NCBI RefSeq assembly: GCF_003337565.1
Contig: NZ_QPJL01000007.1
Coordinates: 120,661-184,660 of the forward strand
DNA: 64,000 bases
Direction of reading: 5' to 3'
Origin: Paracoccus lutimaris
GTDB lineage: Bacteria; Pseudomonadota; Alphaproteobacteria; Rhodobacterales; Rhodobacteraceae
Shown: positions 43,459 through 53,568 of the stretch, piece by piece
Position numbering within the stretch: position 1 is the stretch's first letter
How the letters are laid out: every line of letters starts with the position of its first letter
Translations under genes and position numbers: made by a program
Notes under the pieces: generated by a model
Databases searched by the model: none
Told to the model about the DNA's origin: nothing
What the model saw: the letters and a program-made list of their open reading frames with translations, nothing else

Positions 43459-43935
43459 TCAGGGCGCGGCACGGAATTCGCCGGATTTGCCGCCGGTCTT
43501 GACCAACAGACGGATGCCCTCGATCCGCATGTCCTTTTGCGCCGCCTTGAGCATGTCATAGACGGTCAGGCAGGCGGTCGAAACGGCGGTCAGTGCCTCC
43601 ATCTCGACGCCGGTGCGGCCGGTGGTCCGGACGGTGGCGGTGACGCGGATACCGGGCAGGGCGGGGTCGACGGCCAGATCGACCGAGACCTTGGCGATGG
43701 GCAGCGGGTGGCAAAGCGGGATCAGGTCCGAGGTGCGTTTCGCGCCCATGATCCCGGCCAGCCGGGCCACGCCCATGACATCGCCCTTGGCCGCGCCACC
43801 CTGCGCCAGCGCCAGCGTTTCGGGGGACATCACGACCAGCCCCTCGGCCACGGCCTCGCGCGTGGTCTCGGGCTTGGCCGAGACATCGACCATATGCGCC
43901 TGACCCTGCGCGTCGAAATGCGTCAGCTCGCTCAT
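43459..43935 (-). CDS. moaC: cyclic pyranopterin monophosphate synthase
   Basis: A 158-residue enzyme of early molybdenum-cofactor synthesis. The motifs [17 protein letters not shown] (catalytic His), [24 protein letters not shown] and the C-terminal KTGGKSG are diagnostic. It overlaps trpC by 4 bases and precedes moeA. Confidence 0.97.
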   Translation of the reverse strand: MSELTHFDAQGQAHMVDVSAKPETTREAVAEGLVVMSPETLALAQGGAAKGDVMGVARLAGIMGAKRTSDLIPLCHPLPIAKVSVDLAVDPALPGIRVTATVRTTGRTGVEMEALTAVSTACLTVYDMLKAAQKDMRIEGIRLLVKTGGKSGEFRAAP

Positions 43936-44723
43936 GCCGGCAGGCCCAGGATCTCGCGGGTGGCGCGGGTGACGTCGGCCTGCCGCATCAGGCTTTCGCC
44001 GATCAGAAAGCGGCGGATGCCGGCATCGCCCATGCGGTTCAGGTCGTCGGGCGTGAAGAGGCCGCTTTCGCAGACCAGATCGCGGTCCTTGGGGGTATGG
44101 GGCGCCAGTTCAAGCGTGACTTCAAGACTGACCTCGAAGGTCTTGAGATTGCGATTGTTTACCCCGATCAGCGGCGATTTCAGCCGCAGCGCGCGGTCCA
44201 GTTCCTCGCGGTCATGGACCTCGATCAGCGCATCCATGCCCCAGTGCAGGGCCGCGTCCTCAAGCTCGGCGGCAAGCGTGTCGTCGACCGAGGCCATGAT
44301 GATCAGGATGCAATCGGCGCCCCAGGCGCGGGCCTCGGCCACCTGATAGGTGTCGTAAAGGAAATCCTTGCGCAGCGCGGGCAGGTCGCAGGCGTCGCGC
44401 GCGGCGGTCAGGAATTCCGGCGCGCCTTGAAAGCTGGGCGCATCGGTCAGCACCGACAGGCAGGCCGCGCCGCCCGCCTGATAGGCGCGGGCCAGCGTTG
44501 GCGGGGCGAAATCGGCGCGGATCAGCCCTTTCGAGGGGCTGGCCTTCTTGATCTCGGCGATCAGGGCGTGGCCGGTCCCGGCCTTGGCGGCAAGCGCCTT
44601 GGCAAAGCCGCGCACGGGGCTGGCGGCGCGGGCCTCGGCCTCGACGCCCGCAAGCGGACGGGCAGCCTTGGCGGCGGCGATTTCTTCAAGCTTGTAGGCT
44701 TTGATGCGGTCAAGAATATCCAT
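43932..44723 (-). CDS. trpC: indole-3-glycerol phosphate synthase
   Basis: A 263-residue TIM-barrel enzyme of tryptophan synthesis. [16 protein letters not shown] carries the catalytic Lys, [12 protein letters not shown] the second Lys, and [13 protein letters not shown] and VCESGLF complete the signature. It follows ung by 9 bases and overlaps moaC, so tryptophan and molybdopterin genes are co-transcribed here. Confidence 0.97.
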   Translation of the reverse strand: MDILDRIKAYKLEEIAAAKAARPLAGVEAEARAASPVRGFAKALAAKAGTGHALIAEIKKASPSKGLIRADFAPPTLARAYQAGGAACLSVLTDAPSFQGAPEFLTAARDACDLPALRKDFLYDTYQVAEARAWGADCILIIMASVDDTLAAELEDAALHWGMDALIEVHDREELDRALRLKSPLIGVNNRNLKTFEVSLEVTLELAPHTPKDRDLVCESGLFTPDDLNRMGDAGIRRFLIGESLMRQADVTRATREILGLPA

Positions 44724-44732
44724 GACGCGGGT

Positions 44733-45389
44733 TTAGCGCGCGGCGGCGCTTTCGGAAAGAGCCCAGTCTATGGGCATATCGCCACGGGCGCGCAGCCAGT
44801 CATTCACCCGGCTGAAGGGGCGCGAGCCAAAGAACCCCCGCCGTGCCGACAGGGGCGAGGGATGGGCGGTCTCGATCACCAGATCCTGCGGGCGCGGCAG
44901 GCCCGCCAGCGCCTTTTGCGCATGCGCCCCCCACAGGATGAAGGCCAGGGGGCGCGCGGCCTGCGCGCGGGCGACGGCCTGCCGCGCCAGCCGGTCCCAG
45001 CCCCATTTCGCATGCACCCCCGCCTGACCCGGCAGCACCGAAAGCGAGGTGTTCAGCAGCAGCACCCCTTGCCGCGCCCAATGGCCGAGGTCGCCATTCG
45101 CGGGGGCGGTGCCCAGATCGTCCCGCATCTCGGCATAGATGTTTTTCAGCGAACGCGGCAGCGGCGTTTCCAGCGTGACCGAAAAGGCCAGCCCGTTCGC
45201 ATGTCCCGGCGTCGGATAGGGGTCTTGTCCCAGAATGACCACGCGCGCGGCCTCGGGCGGCGTCAGGGCCAGCGCGGCAAAGACCCGCTCGGGGCCGGGC
45301 AGCCAGTCCTGATCCCGCAGCCGGGCGGCGATGGCCGGCCAGTCATCGCGGAAAAAGGCCAGATCTGCCCAAGCCTGAGGCAGGCTCAT
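44733..45389 (-). CDS. ung: uracil-DNA glycosylase, family 1
   Basis: A 218-residue repair enzyme that removes uracil from DNA. The catalytic water-activating motif is [20 protein letters not shown], where the usual DPYHG reads DPYPT; the leucine loop is [18 protein letters not shown] and LLNTSLSV is the uracil-binding strand. Its start overlaps the trpD stop by 4 bases. Its position between trpD and trpC is unusual. Confidence 0.94.
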   Translation of the reverse strand: MSLPQAWADLAFFRDDWPAIAARLRDQDWLPGPERVFAALALTPPEAARVVILGQDPYPTPGHANGLAFSVTLETPLPRSLKNIYAEMRDDLGTAPANGDLGHWARQGVLLLNTSLSVLPGQAGVHAKWGWDRLARQAVARAQAARPLAFILWGAHAQKALAGLPRPQDLVIETAHPSPLSARRGFFGSRPFSRVNDWLRARGDMPIDWALSESAAAR

Positions 45390-46414
45390 GCCTCGGGCGC
45401 GCCGACTTGCGCGGCCAGCGCGTCCAGTTTCGCCTGCGCGGCACCGCTGTCGATAGCCTCGGCGGCGATCTCGGCGCCCTCGGCCAGATTGGCGGCCTTG
45501 CCGGCGATCAGCAGCGCGGCGGCCGAGTTCAGCAGCACCGCATCGCGATAGGCGCCGGTTTCGCCCGCCAGCAGCGCGCGCAGCGCGGCGGCGTTCTGGG
45601 CCGGATCGCCGCCAAGGATCGCGTCAAAGGAATGCAGGGGCAGGCCGGCATCCTCGGGCGAAATCTCGAATTCGGTGATCTCGCCATCCTTCAGCGCGGC
45701 AACCCAGGTCGGGCCGGCAATCGAAATCTCGTCGGTGCCGTCGCTGCCATGGACGATCCAGACCGATTCCGACCCCAGCTCGCGCAGGGTTTCCGCCATG
45801 GGGCGGTTCCAGATGCGGTCGAAGGTGCCGGTCAATTGGCGGCGCACGCCGCCCGGATTTGTCATCGGCCCCAAGAGGTTGAAGACCGTGCGCGTGCCCA
45901 GCTCTGCCCGCGCCGGCCCGACATGGCGCATGGCGGGGTGGTGCATGGGCGCCATCATGAAGCAGATGCCGGTCCGGGCCAGCGCCTGCTCGGCAAGTTC
46001 CGGCGTCGCCATCACGTTCAGGCCCAGATGGGTCAGCGCGTCGGCCGAGCCTGATTTGGACGACAGGTTGCGGTTGCCATGCTTGGCCACCGGCACGCCC
46101 GCGCCCGCGACCACGAAAGCCGTGGCGGTCGAGATGTTCAGCGTGCCCTTGCCGTCGCCGCCGGTGCCGACGATGTCCATGGCGTCCGCAGGGGCCTTGA
46201 TGCGGTTCATGCGGGCGCGCATGGCGCGGGTGGCGGCGGCGATCTCGTCAACGGTTTCACCGCGCACGCGTAAGGCCATCAGCAGCCCGCCGATCTGGGC
46301 GGGGGTGGCGGCGCCCTCGAACAGCGCGCCGAATGCCGCCTCGGCCTCGGCCCCGGTCAGGGGACGGGTGGCGGCAATGCCGATCAGCGGGCGGATATCG
46401 GTCGCGCCGCTCAT
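45386..46414 (-). CDS. trpD: anthranilate phosphoribosyltransferase
   Basis: A 342-residue enzyme that adds phosphoribose to anthranilate. The PRPP-binding motif [17 protein letters not shown] and the anthranilate site [21 protein letters not shown] are clear. It overlaps trpG by 4 bases upstream and ung by 4 bases downstream. Confidence 0.97.
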   Translation of the reverse strand: MSGATDIRPLIGIAATRPLTGAEAEAAFGALFEGAATPAQIGGLLMALRVRGETVDEIAAATRAMRARMNRIKAPADAMDIVGTGGDGKGTLNISTATAFVVAGAGVPVAKHGNRNLSSKSGSADALTHLGLNVMATPELAEQALARTGICFMMAPMHHPAMRHVGPARAELGTRTVFNLLGPMTNPGGVRRQLTGTFDRIWNRPMAETLRELGSESVWIVHGSDGTDEISIAGPTWVAALKDGEITEFEISPEDAGLPLHSFDAILGGDPAQNAAALRALLAGETGAYRDAVLLNSAAALLIAGKAANLAEGAEIAAEAIDSGAAQAKLDALAAQVGAPEA

Positions 46415-47001
46415 GCCGCGCGGTCCAGATTGGTGCAGCGGCGCAGGAAGTTGCGGATCATGTCGTGGCCATGTTCCGAGGCGATGGATTCGGGATGGAA
46501 CTGCACGCCCTCGATCGGCAGGGTCTTGTGAACCAGCCCCATGATGGTGCCATCCGCCGTGGTGGCGGTGACGCGCAGGCAGTCGGGCAGGCTCTCTGGC
46601 TCGACCGTCAGCGAATGGTAGCGCGTCGCCGTCAGGGGCGAGGGCAGGCCGGCAAAGACCCCGGTGCCGTCATGGCTGACCGCATCGGTCTTGCCATGGA
46701 CGATGCGACTGGCGCGCACGACCTTGCCGCCAAACGCCTCGCCGATGGCCTGATGGCCCAGACAGACGCCGAACAGCGGGATCTGGCGTTCCGCCGCCGC
46801 CCGGATCAGCGGCACGATGATGCCCGCATGCGCCGGATCGCAAGGCCCGGGCGAGATGACGATGCCCTGCGCCTGCATGGCCAGCGCCTCGTCCACCGAC
46901 AGCACGTCATTGCGGCGCACGACGACTTCGGCCCCGGCCTCGCCCATGTAATGAACGAGGTTCCAGGTAAAGCTGTCGTAATTGTCGATGAGCAGGATCA
47001 T
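46411..47001 (-). CDS. trpG: anthranilate synthase component II (glutamine amidotransferase)
   Basis: A 196-residue class I amidotransferase that supplies ammonia to TrpE, and possibly to an aminodeoxychorismate synthase. [17 protein letters not shown] starts the domain; the triad is Cys in [15 protein letters not shown], and His/Glu in [14 protein letters not shown] chose the ATG at 47001 (MILLIDNYD), with AAGGCACC upstream. trpE lies separately on the other strand about 4 kb away. Confidence 0.96.
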   Translation of the reverse strand: MILLIDNYDSFTWNLVHYMGEAGAEVVVRRNDVLSVDEALAMQAQGIVISPGPCDPAHAGIIVPLIRAAAERQIPLFGVCLGHQAIGEAFGGKVVRASRIVHGKTDAVSHDGTGVFAGLPSPLTATRYHSLTVEPESLPDCLRVTATTADGTIMGLVHKTLPIEGVQFHPESIASEHGHDMIRNFLRRCTNLDRAA

Positions 47002-47138
47002 GGTGGTGCCTTGCATTGGGGGGTGAACCCCGGAAAATCTGGGGCTATAGATGTGCTAAAGCCCGGCAGTGGGTCAAGCCCGGCAGGCAAGAAAAACAGG
47101 CGCGGACGCGTTGGAGAATCGGCAGGACAGGGCGAGGC

Positions 47139-48050
47139 ATGGCAAAGGGATTCGCGGCAGGGTTGATCCAGGGCACCGTGGTTTGTGGCGCGGCGCTGGT
47201 GGCATTGTCTTTGGCGCTGCCGCAGCCGCCGCGCCCCGATCAGGTCGCAGCCCTGCCCGGGGCGGTGCCGGAAAGCGCGGCTGTTTCCCCCCCGGCCGAG
47301 CCGGTGCCGGCCGAAACGGCCGCGCCCGAACTGCCGCCCGAAACCACAGCTGCTGAAGCTAAGGCCCCCGAAGCCGCGCCCGAAACCCCGTCCGAAACCG
47401 CGCTGGCCGCCGCGCCCGAAGCCGCTCCGGCTGAACCCGACGCCGTGGCACCGGGGCCGGCGACCGACTCGCTGCTGGTTCCGGCCGGATCGGAGTTCGC
47501 CCGCAGCACCGACATGCGGCCACAGGTCCCGGCCCCCCTGGCCGAGGCGCCGCGCGTGGCGGCGGCCCCCACCGTCGCGCTGCCCGCTGACGAGCCTGCC
47601 CCCGCCACCGCCGAGCCGGACCGCCTGCGTCCCGAGGCGCGCGGCGAGGCCCCCGCCGCCCCGGCGCTGGCCGCCCCGGAAAACGATCCGATCGACCTGC
47701 CGGAGCTGGCGGGCGAGGCACCGATTCCCGTGCCGCCGCCCGGAAAGGTGGTGGTGCCGGGTCTTGACCGTGCCCCCGGCGGCCCGGTCCTTTTGCCCGA
47801 CAGTACCCCGGTGGCCCCGGTGGCCCCGGTGACTTCGGTCGCGGCGGCCCCGGAACCCGCGCCGGAACCGGCCCCCGAAGCGCCAGTCGAAACGCCCGCC
47901 GAACCCGAACTGGCCGTCGCGCCCCAACCGGCGCCGATCCCGGTTGCGCAGCCGGTCGCCGCCCCGGCGCCCTCGGATCCCGCTGCGCCGCGCGTGGCCC
48001 CTGATCTTTCGCTGCCCCCCGATTTCGGCGCCCTGCGCCTGACCGAATAG
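47139..48050 (+). CDS. Pro/Ala/Glu-rich membrane-anchored protein, possible deacetylase-less fragment
   Basis: A 303-residue protein. Residues 1-27 (FAAGLIQGTVVCGAALVALSLAL) are a membrane anchor or uncleaved signal; the rest is low-complexity Pro/Ala/Glu sequence with PAPEPA-type repeats and no folded domain. The N-terminus (GFxxGxIxGTV) plus a VPAGSEFARS-type segment resembles the start of 'divergent polysaccharide deacetylase' proteins of Rhodobacteraceae, but the catalytic domain is absent here. The gene ends 10 bases before the aminotransferase gene. The start follows GGCGAGGC. The relation is from memory and not certain. Confidence 0.75.
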   Translation: MAKGFAAGLIQGTVVCGAALVALSLALPQPPRPDQVAALPGAVPESAAVSPPAEPVPAETAAPELPPETTAAEAKAPEAAPETPSETALAAAPEAAPAEPDAVAPGPATDSLLVPAGSEFARSTDMRPQVPAPLAEAPRVAAAPTVALPADEPAPATAEPDRLRPEARGEAPAAPALAAPENDPIDLPELAGEAPIPVPPPGKVVVPGLDRAPGGPVLLPDSTPVAPVAPVTSVAAAPEPAPEPAPEAPVETPAEPELAVAPQPAPIPVAQPVAAPAPSDPAAPRVAPDLSLPPDFGALRLTE

Positions 48051-48060
48051 GAGCTCGGCC

Positions 48061-49239
48061 ATGTCCTTGCCGCTGAACCCCGCGCTTGCCTCGACCTCTC
48101 GGCCGCCCGTGATGGAGGCGCGGCGCTGGCTGGAAGGGGTCAGCTTTCCGCCCGAACGTCCGCTGATCAATATCAGCCAGGCCGCGCCCGTCGATCCGCC
48201 GCCCGAGCCCTTGCGCCGCGCCATGGCCGAGGCGGCGCTGAACCAGCCCGACGCGCATTTCTATGGCCCGGTGCTGGGCCGCTCTGAACTGCGCGAGGCT
48301 GTCGCCCGCGACTGGAGCCGCGCCTATGGCGGCCCCATCCGCCCCGATGAGGTCGCGATCACCCAGGGCTGCAATCAGGCATTCTGCGCCGCGATCCAGA
48401 CGCTGGCCGGGCCGGGGGATGAGATCATCCTGCCGCTGCCGTGGTATTTCAATCACAAGATGTGGCTCGACATGCAGGGCATCCGCACCGTCGGGCTGCA
48501 TTGCGGGCAGGGCATGGTCCCCGATGCCGAGGCGGCGGCCGGGCTGATCACCGACCGTACCCGCGCCATCGTGCTGGTCAGCCCCAACAACCCCTCGGGT
48601 GCGGAATATCCGGCCGAGACCCTGCGTGCCTTCTACGATCTGGCGCGGTCGCGCGGCATCGCCTTGATCGTCGACGAGACCTATCGCGATTTCGACAGCC
48701 GCGAGGGCGCGCCGCATGATCTGTTTGCCGATCCCGACTGGGGCGGCACGCTGATCCATCTTTACAGCTTCTCGAAAGCCTACCGGCTGACCGGGCATCG
48801 CGTCGGCGCGCTGATCGCCAGCCCCGCCCGCATGGTCGAGGTCGAGAAGTTTCTGGACACCGTCGCCATCTGCGCCGCCCAGATCGGCCAGATCGGCGCA
48901 GCTTGGGGCATGGCCAATATGGGCGACTGGCTGGCCGGCGAACGCGCCGAGATCCTCGCCCGCCGCACCGCCATGGCCGAGGGCATGGCGGCGCTGCCGG
49001 GCTGGCGGGTCAAGGGCTGCGGCGCCTATTTCGCCTGGGTCGAACATCCCTATGACATGGCCTCGCCCGAACTCGCGCGGGAGCTGGTCCACAAGGCGGG
49101 GCTGCTTTTGCTGCCCGGCACCATGTTCATGCCCGAAGGCGATCCCGAGGGCGCGCGCCATGTCCGCATCGCTTTCGCCAATGCCGATCAGGCCGGCATC
49201 GCGACCATGATGCAGCGGCTGGCGGCGTTTCGCCCCTGA
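48061..49239 (+). CDS. PLP-dependent aminotransferase (class I/II)
   Basis: A 392-residue fold-type I aminotransferase. VAITQGCNQAFCAAIQTL, SPNNPSGAEYPAETLRAFYDLA, DETYRDF (PLP Asp and Tyr) and the Schiff-base Lys in LYSFSKAYRLTGHRVG are present, with the C-terminal VRIAFAN carboxylate-binding Arg. The substrate cannot be told; aromatic or kynurenine-type amino acids are candidates. It lies between a low-complexity protein and ppiD. Confidence 0.9.
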   Translation: MSLPLNPALASTSRPPVMEARRWLEGVSFPPERPLINISQAAPVDPPPEPLRRAMAEAALNQPDAHFYGPVLGRSELREAVARDWSRAYGGPIRPDEVAITQGCNQAFCAAIQTLAGPGDEIILPLPWYFNHKMWLDMQGIRTVGLHCGQGMVPDAEAAAGLITDRTRAIVLVSPNNPSGAEYPAETLRAFYDLARSRGIALIVDETYRDFDSREGAPHDLFADPDWGGTLIHLYSFSKAYRLTGHRVGALIASPARMVEVEKFLDTVAICAAQIGQIGAAWGMANMGDWLAGERAEILARRTAMAEGMAALPGWRVKGCGAYFAWVEHPYDMASPELARELVHKAGLLLLPGTMFMPEGDPEGARHVRIAFANADQAGIATMMQRLAAFRP

Positions 49240-49381
49240 GGGGAAAGCGCCGCCTTGCCCCGGCTTCAACCGGAATGTGAGGGGTGGGGGGCAGGGGCCG
49301 GAATGCGCGGCACTTGCCGCCGTCGCCCCGGCACCCTAAACACTTCGCCGATGACAGACTGAACAGCGGGGCGGCACCAAG

Positions 49382-51322
49382 ATGCGCGGCAAGGGCAAAT
49401 CGACCATCGTGTGGTTGCTGATGGGGATGCTGATCCTGGGATTGGGCGGCTTTGGCGTGACCAATTTCTCGGGCGGGACGGCCGATATCGGTACGGTCGG
49501 CGAGGTCGAGATCTCGGCCAATGACTATGCCCGCACGCTGCGCGCCGAAATGCAGGAATTCTCGGCCCGGACCGGGCGTCAGCTGAGCGCGGCCGAGGCC
49601 AAGGCCATCGGCGTCGATCAGGCGGCCTTGGCGCGGCTTTATACCGCCGCCTCGCTGGAATCCGAGGCGCAGCGCCTTGGCGTTTCCGTGGGCGACAAGG
49701 CGGTGCTGGACCAGATCTCCGCCGCCCCGGCCTTTCGCGGTCTGGACGGCAAGTTCGACCGCGCCGTCTATGCCGACACTTTGCGCCGCGAGGGTCTGAG
49801 CGAGGCCGAGTTCGAACACGACCTGCGCATGGACGAGGCGCGGCTGATCCTGCAGCGCGCGACGCTGGCCGGTGTGACCGCACCCGCGCCGGTGACCGCG
49901 CTGACGCAAGGCTGGCTGCTGGAGACCCGCGACATCCGCTGGAGCGAGCTGACCGCCGAAGAGCTGCCCGCGCCCGTGGCGCTGCCCGATCAGGCGACGC
50001 TTGAGGCCTGGCATCAGGCCAATGCCGACCGCTTCACCGCGCCCGAGATCCGCAAGATCAGCTATGTCTGGCTGGTGCCGGAAATGCTGGAAGACAAGGT
50101 CGAGGTGGACGAACAGGCGCTGCGCGACCTTTATCAGGACCGCATCGACGAATTCGTCCAGCCCGAACGGCGCATGGTCGAGCGGCTGGTCTTTCCGACG
50201 CAGCAATCCGCTGACGAGGCCAAGGCCCGTCTGGACAAGGGCGAGCTGACCTTTGAACAGCTGGCCGGCGAACGCGGGCTGGCGCTGACCGATATCGATC
50301 TGGGCGAGGTCACCCAGGCCGATCTGGGCGCGGCGGGTGAGGCGGTCTTTGCGCTGGACCAGCCCGGCGTCGCCGGACCCGCGCCCTCGGAGCTGGGGCC
50401 GGCGCTGTTCTCGATGAATGCGATTCTGGAACCGCTCAACGTGCCCTTTGAACAGGCGCGCGACGACCTGCGGGTCGAGGCGGCCGTGGACCGCGCCCGC
50501 CGCCAGATCGAGGACCAGTCGGGCGAGTTCTCGGACCTGCTCGCCGGCGGTGCCACGCTGGAGGACATGGCCAAGGAAAGCCCGATGCAGCTTGGCCAGA
50601 TCGACTGGAGCGCGAGGCTTGAGGCCGAGCCGGAAAGCATCGCCGCCTATCCCGAATTCCGCGAACACGCCGCGCAGGTCAGCGAACGGGACTTCCCCGA
50701 GCTGATCACGCTTGAGGATGGCGGCGTCTTCGCGCTGCGTCTGGACAAGATCGAGCCGCCGGCGCTGATCCCCTTTGCCGAGGTTCGCGACCGCGTGGCC
50801 GAGGACTGGCTGCAGAACGAAACCCATCGCCAGCTGCTGGCCCTGGCCGAGGAGCGCCATGTCGCTGCCGAGGCAGCCGCCGCGCCGGCCATCGAGGCCG
50901 TCCCGTCGGCGGCGACCGACCCGGTCGCCATGGCCGCTGGCGCGCTGGAGCCCGCCGCCCCTGAGGCGGTGCCCGTGGCTCCCGTGCCCGAACCGGCCCA
51001 TGTCGCGACCGCGTTGACGCGGGGTGGCTTCATCAACGGCGTGCCGCAGGATCTGGTGACGCAGGCCTTCGAGATCGCCGAACCCGGCGTGACCGAGATC
51101 GTCGATGCCGACAACCGGGTGTTTCTGGTGACGCTGGATGCCATTCACCCGGCCGCCACCGATGACGACGAAGCCAGGCAGGTCCGCGATGGCATCGAGG
51201 CCCGGCTGAGCGATGCGATGCGTCAGGACGTCTTTGATTACTTCACCCGTGCGCTGCAGGCGCAGGCGGGCGTGACCGTGAACCAGACCGCAGTCGATGC
51301 GGTCAATGCACAAGCGCAGTGA
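49382..51322 (+). CDS. periplasmic folding chaperone / peptidyl-prolyl isomerase PpiD-like
   Basis: A 646-residue inner-membrane-anchored protein: one span at 9-27 (VWLLMGMLILGLGGFGV), a SurA_N_3 chaperone domain (SANDYARTLRAEMQEF, DQAALARLYTAASLESEAQRLGV) up to about 170, and parvulin/rotamase domains at about 245-360 that are weakly conserved. The C-terminal third is Ala/Pro/Glu-rich. It assists outer-membrane protein folding. Its stop overlaps the trpE start (TGATG), so tryptophan synthesis is tied to it by translation. Confidence 0.9.
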   Translation: MRGKGKSTIVWLLMGMLILGLGGFGVTNFSGGTADIGTVGEVEISANDYARTLRAEMQEFSARTGRQLSAAEAKAIGVDQAALARLYTAASLESEAQRLGVSVGDKAVLDQISAAPAFRGLDGKFDRAVYADTLRREGLSEAEFEHDLRMDEARLILQRATLAGVTAPAPVTALTQGWLLETRDIRWSELTAEELPAPVALPDQATLEAWHQANADRFTAPEIRKISYVWLVPEMLEDKVEVDEQALRDLYQDRIDEFVQPERRMVERLVFPTQQSADEAKARLDKGELTFEQLAGERGLALTDIDLGEVTQADLGAAGEAVFALDQPGVAGPAPSELGPALFSMNAILEPLNVPFEQARDDLRVEAAVDRARRQIEDQSGEFSDLLAGGATLEDMAKESPMQLGQIDWSARLEAEPESIAAYPEFREHAAQVSERDFPELITLEDGGVFALRLDKIEPPALIPFAEVRDRVAEDWLQNETHRQLLALAEERHVAAEAAAAPAIEAVPSAATDPVAMAAGALEPAAPEAVPVAPVPEPAHVATALTRGGFINGVPQDLVTQAFEIAEPGVTEIVDADNRVFLVTLDAIHPAATDDDEARQVRDGIEARLSDAMRQDVFDYFTRALQAQAGVTVNQTAVDAVNAQAQ

Positions 51323-52824
51323 TGGACATCTCTCCTGAATTTTCCGCCTTTGAGGCGGGCTGGGCGGCGGGCCGCAACCAGCTTCTGACCATCCGGCTGG
51401 CCGCCGATCTGGACACGCCGGTCAGCCTGATGCTGAAGCTGGCCGAGGCGGCGCCGAATTCCTTCATGCTGGAAAGCGTGACCGGCGGCGAGGTCCGCGG
51501 CCGCTATTCCTTTGTCGGCATGAAGCCGGACCTGATCTGGGAATGCCGCGACGGCAAGGCGCGGATCAACCGCAATGCCCGCTATAGCGAAGATTTCACC
51601 GCCGAGGACCGCCCGGCGCTGGACAGCCTGCGCGCCCTGATCGGCGAATCCCGCATCGACATGCCCGAGGGCGTTCCGGCCGGTGCCGCCGGGCTGTTCG
51701 GCTATCTGGGTTACGACATGATCCGGCTGGTCGAGCGGCTGCCCGACATCAACCCCGACGCGCTTGGCCTGCCGGACGCGGTGCTGCTGCGCCCCTCGGT
51801 CGTGGCGGTGCTGGACGGCGTCAAGGGCGAGGTCGCGCTATGCGCCCCGGTCTGGCATCAGGACGGCCTGCCGGCCCGCGCGGCTTACGCGCAAGCCGCC
51901 GAGCGGCTGATGGAGGCGCTGCGCTCGCTTGACCGCCAGCCCAGCGAGCCGCGCGCCCTTGGCCATGACCTCAAGGTCGGCGAACTGCGCAGCAACTTCA
52001 CCAAAGAGGGCTATCTGGCCGCCGTCGAAAAGGCCAAGGATTACATCCGCGCCGGCGACATCTTTCAGGTCGTGCCGAGCCAGCGTTGGGCGATGGATTT
52101 CCCGCTGCCGCCCTTTGCGCTTTATCGCAGCCTGCGGCGCACCAACCCCTCGCCCTTCATGTTCTTCCTGAATTTCGGTGGTTTCCAGATCGTCGGCGCC
52201 TCGCCCGAGATCCTCGTGCGCCTGCGCGGCGGCGAGGTGACGGTGCGCCCGATCGCCGGCACCCGCCCGCGCGGCGCGACACCTGACGAGGATAACGCGC
52301 TTGAGGCCGACCTGCTGGCCGACCAGAAGGAACTGGCCGAGCATCTGATGCTGCTGGATCTTGGCCGCAACGATGTCGGCCGGGTGGCCAAGATGGGCAC
52401 GGTAACCCCGACCGAGAAATTCATCGTCGAGCGCTACAGCCATGTCATGCATATCGTCTCGAACGTGGTGGGTGAGCTGCGCGAGGGCGAGGACGCGCTG
52501 TCGGCGCTGCTGGCCGGCATGCCCGCAGGGACAGTGTCCGGCGCGCCAAAAGTCCGCGCCATGGAGATCATCGACGAGCTCGAGCCCGAAAAGCGCGGCG
52601 TCTATGCCGGCGGCGTCGGCTATTTCGCCGCCAATGGCGAGATGGACATGTGCATCGCGCTGCGCACCGGCGTGATCAAGGACCAGAAGCTGTATATCCA
52701 GGCCGGCGGCGGTGTCGTCTATGACAGCGATCCCGAGGCCGAGTTCATGGAAACCGTGAACAAAAGCCGGGCCTTGCAGCGCGCGGCCGAAGAGGCGGCG
52801 CGGTTTGTCAGGGGGAATGGATAG
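51322..52824 (+). CDS. trpE: anthranilate synthase component I
   Basis: A 500-residue enzyme forming anthranilate from chorismate. The N-terminal allosteric segment has LMLKLAEAAPNSFMLESVTGG; the chorismate-binding core has DIFQVVPSQRW, GASPEILVRL, PIAGTRPRGATPDED, LDLGRNDVGRV, GMPAGTVSGAPKVRAMEII and a QAGGGVVYDSDPE end. The ATG at 51322 overlaps the ppiD stop; a GTG one codon earlier is possible. trpG is on the other strand about 4.3 kb away. Confidence 0.97.
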   Translation: MDISPEFSAFEAGWAAGRNQLLTIRLAADLDTPVSLMLKLAEAAPNSFMLESVTGGEVRGRYSFVGMKPDLIWECRDGKARINRNARYSEDFTAEDRPALDSLRALIGESRIDMPEGVPAGAAGLFGYLGYDMIRLVERLPDINPDALGLPDAVLLRPSVVAVLDGVKGEVALCAPVWHQDGLPARAAYAQAAERLMEALRSLDRQPSEPRALGHDLKVGELRSNFTKEGYLAAVEKAKDYIRAGDIFQVVPSQRWAMDFPLPPFALYRSLRRTNPSPFMFFLNFGGFQIVGASPEILVRLRGGEVTVRPIAGTRPRGATPDEDNALEADLLADQKELAEHLMLLDLGRNDVGRVAKMGTVTPTEKFIVERYSHVMHIVSNVVGELREGEDALSALLAGMPAGTVSGAPKVRAMEIIDELEPEKRGVYAGGVGYFAANGEMDMCIALRTGVIKDQKLYIQAGGGVVYDSDPEAEFMETVNKSRALQRAAEEAARFVRGNG

Positions 52825-52966
52825 GGCGGGCATTCCGGCCGATCTGACCTTTGCGGAAACTGCCGTAAGACTCGCGCAAGTTAAACCGCGATTTCGGGTG
52901 CTGAACCGATCCAAACCCGATGGTCGCTGTACAGCCTGCGCACGCGCGGTGTACGGGCTCTGCAGA

Positions 52967-52993
52967 AAAAACCCCAGCATTCGTTGGGGTTTT
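52967..52993 (+). terminator. rho-independent terminator downstream of trpE
   Basis: AAAACCCCA pairs with TGGGGTTTT around a 9-base loop, with the U tract in the 3' arm. It is 142 bases past the trpE stop. Being symmetrical it can also act on the opposite strand, where gpt ends. The stretch between the trpE stop and the hairpin holds no ORF. Confidence 0.85.
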
Positions 52994-53054
52994 CGTGTTT
53001 CCAGACAGGTCCGAGACTTGCGCAACGCGCGCAGCTGTCGCGCGGAGCTAGCCC

Positions 53055-53555
53055 TCAATCCTCGCCGCGATAGGGCTGCACATATTGCAGCGCCATGTCC
53101 CAGGGGAAGAAAATCCACGTATCCTGCGAAACCTCGGTCACATAGCTCTGCACCATCGGCTTGCCCTTGGGCTTGGCATAGACGGTGCCGAAATGCGCCT
53201 TGGGATACATCTCGCGGATCAGCTCCAGCGTGCGGCCGGAATCGACCAGATCGTCGATGACCAGAATGCCCTCGCCATCGCCCATCAGCGCGTCATCGGG
53301 CTTTTTCAGCACCTGCAACTGGCCCTGTCCGGCATCAGAGCCGACGCCCTTGTAGGACTTGACCGAAATCGTGTCGATGGTGCGGATGTCCAGCTCGCGC
53401 GCGACGATCATCGCCGGCACCAGCCCGCCGCGGGTGACGGCCAGCACCGCGCGCCATGCGGTCCCGTCCAGCCGCCAGGCCAGCGCCCGCGCGTCGCGGT
53501 GCAGCTGGTCCCAGCTGACATGGAAACCCTTTTCATGAGGCAGACGGTCGTTCAT
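53055..53555 (-). CDS. gpt: xanthine(-guanine) phosphoribosyltransferase
   Basis: A 166-residue type I phosphoribosyltransferase for purine salvage. The PRPP motif is [15 protein letters not shown]; the hood residues WIFFPWDM near the C-terminus and [19 protein letters not shown] fit the Gpt (XGPRT) group. The length is close to E. coli Gpt (152). It is co-oriented with a LysE exporter and fabI upstream. Confidence 0.93.
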   Translation of the reverse strand: MNDRLPHEKGFHVSWDQLHRDARALAWRLDGTAWRAVLAVTRGGLVPAMIVARELDIRTIDTISVKSYKGVGSDAGQGQLQVLKKPDDALMGDGEGILVIDDLVDSGRTLELIREMYPKAHFGTVYAKPKGKPMVQSYVTEVSQDTWIFFPWDMALQYVQPYRGED

Positions 53556-53568
53556 CGCAGCGGTCCTT

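Noticed and set aside
49127..51313. 728-codon minus-strand open frame
   Set aside because: Antisense of ppiD and the end of the aminotransferase gene; no domain.
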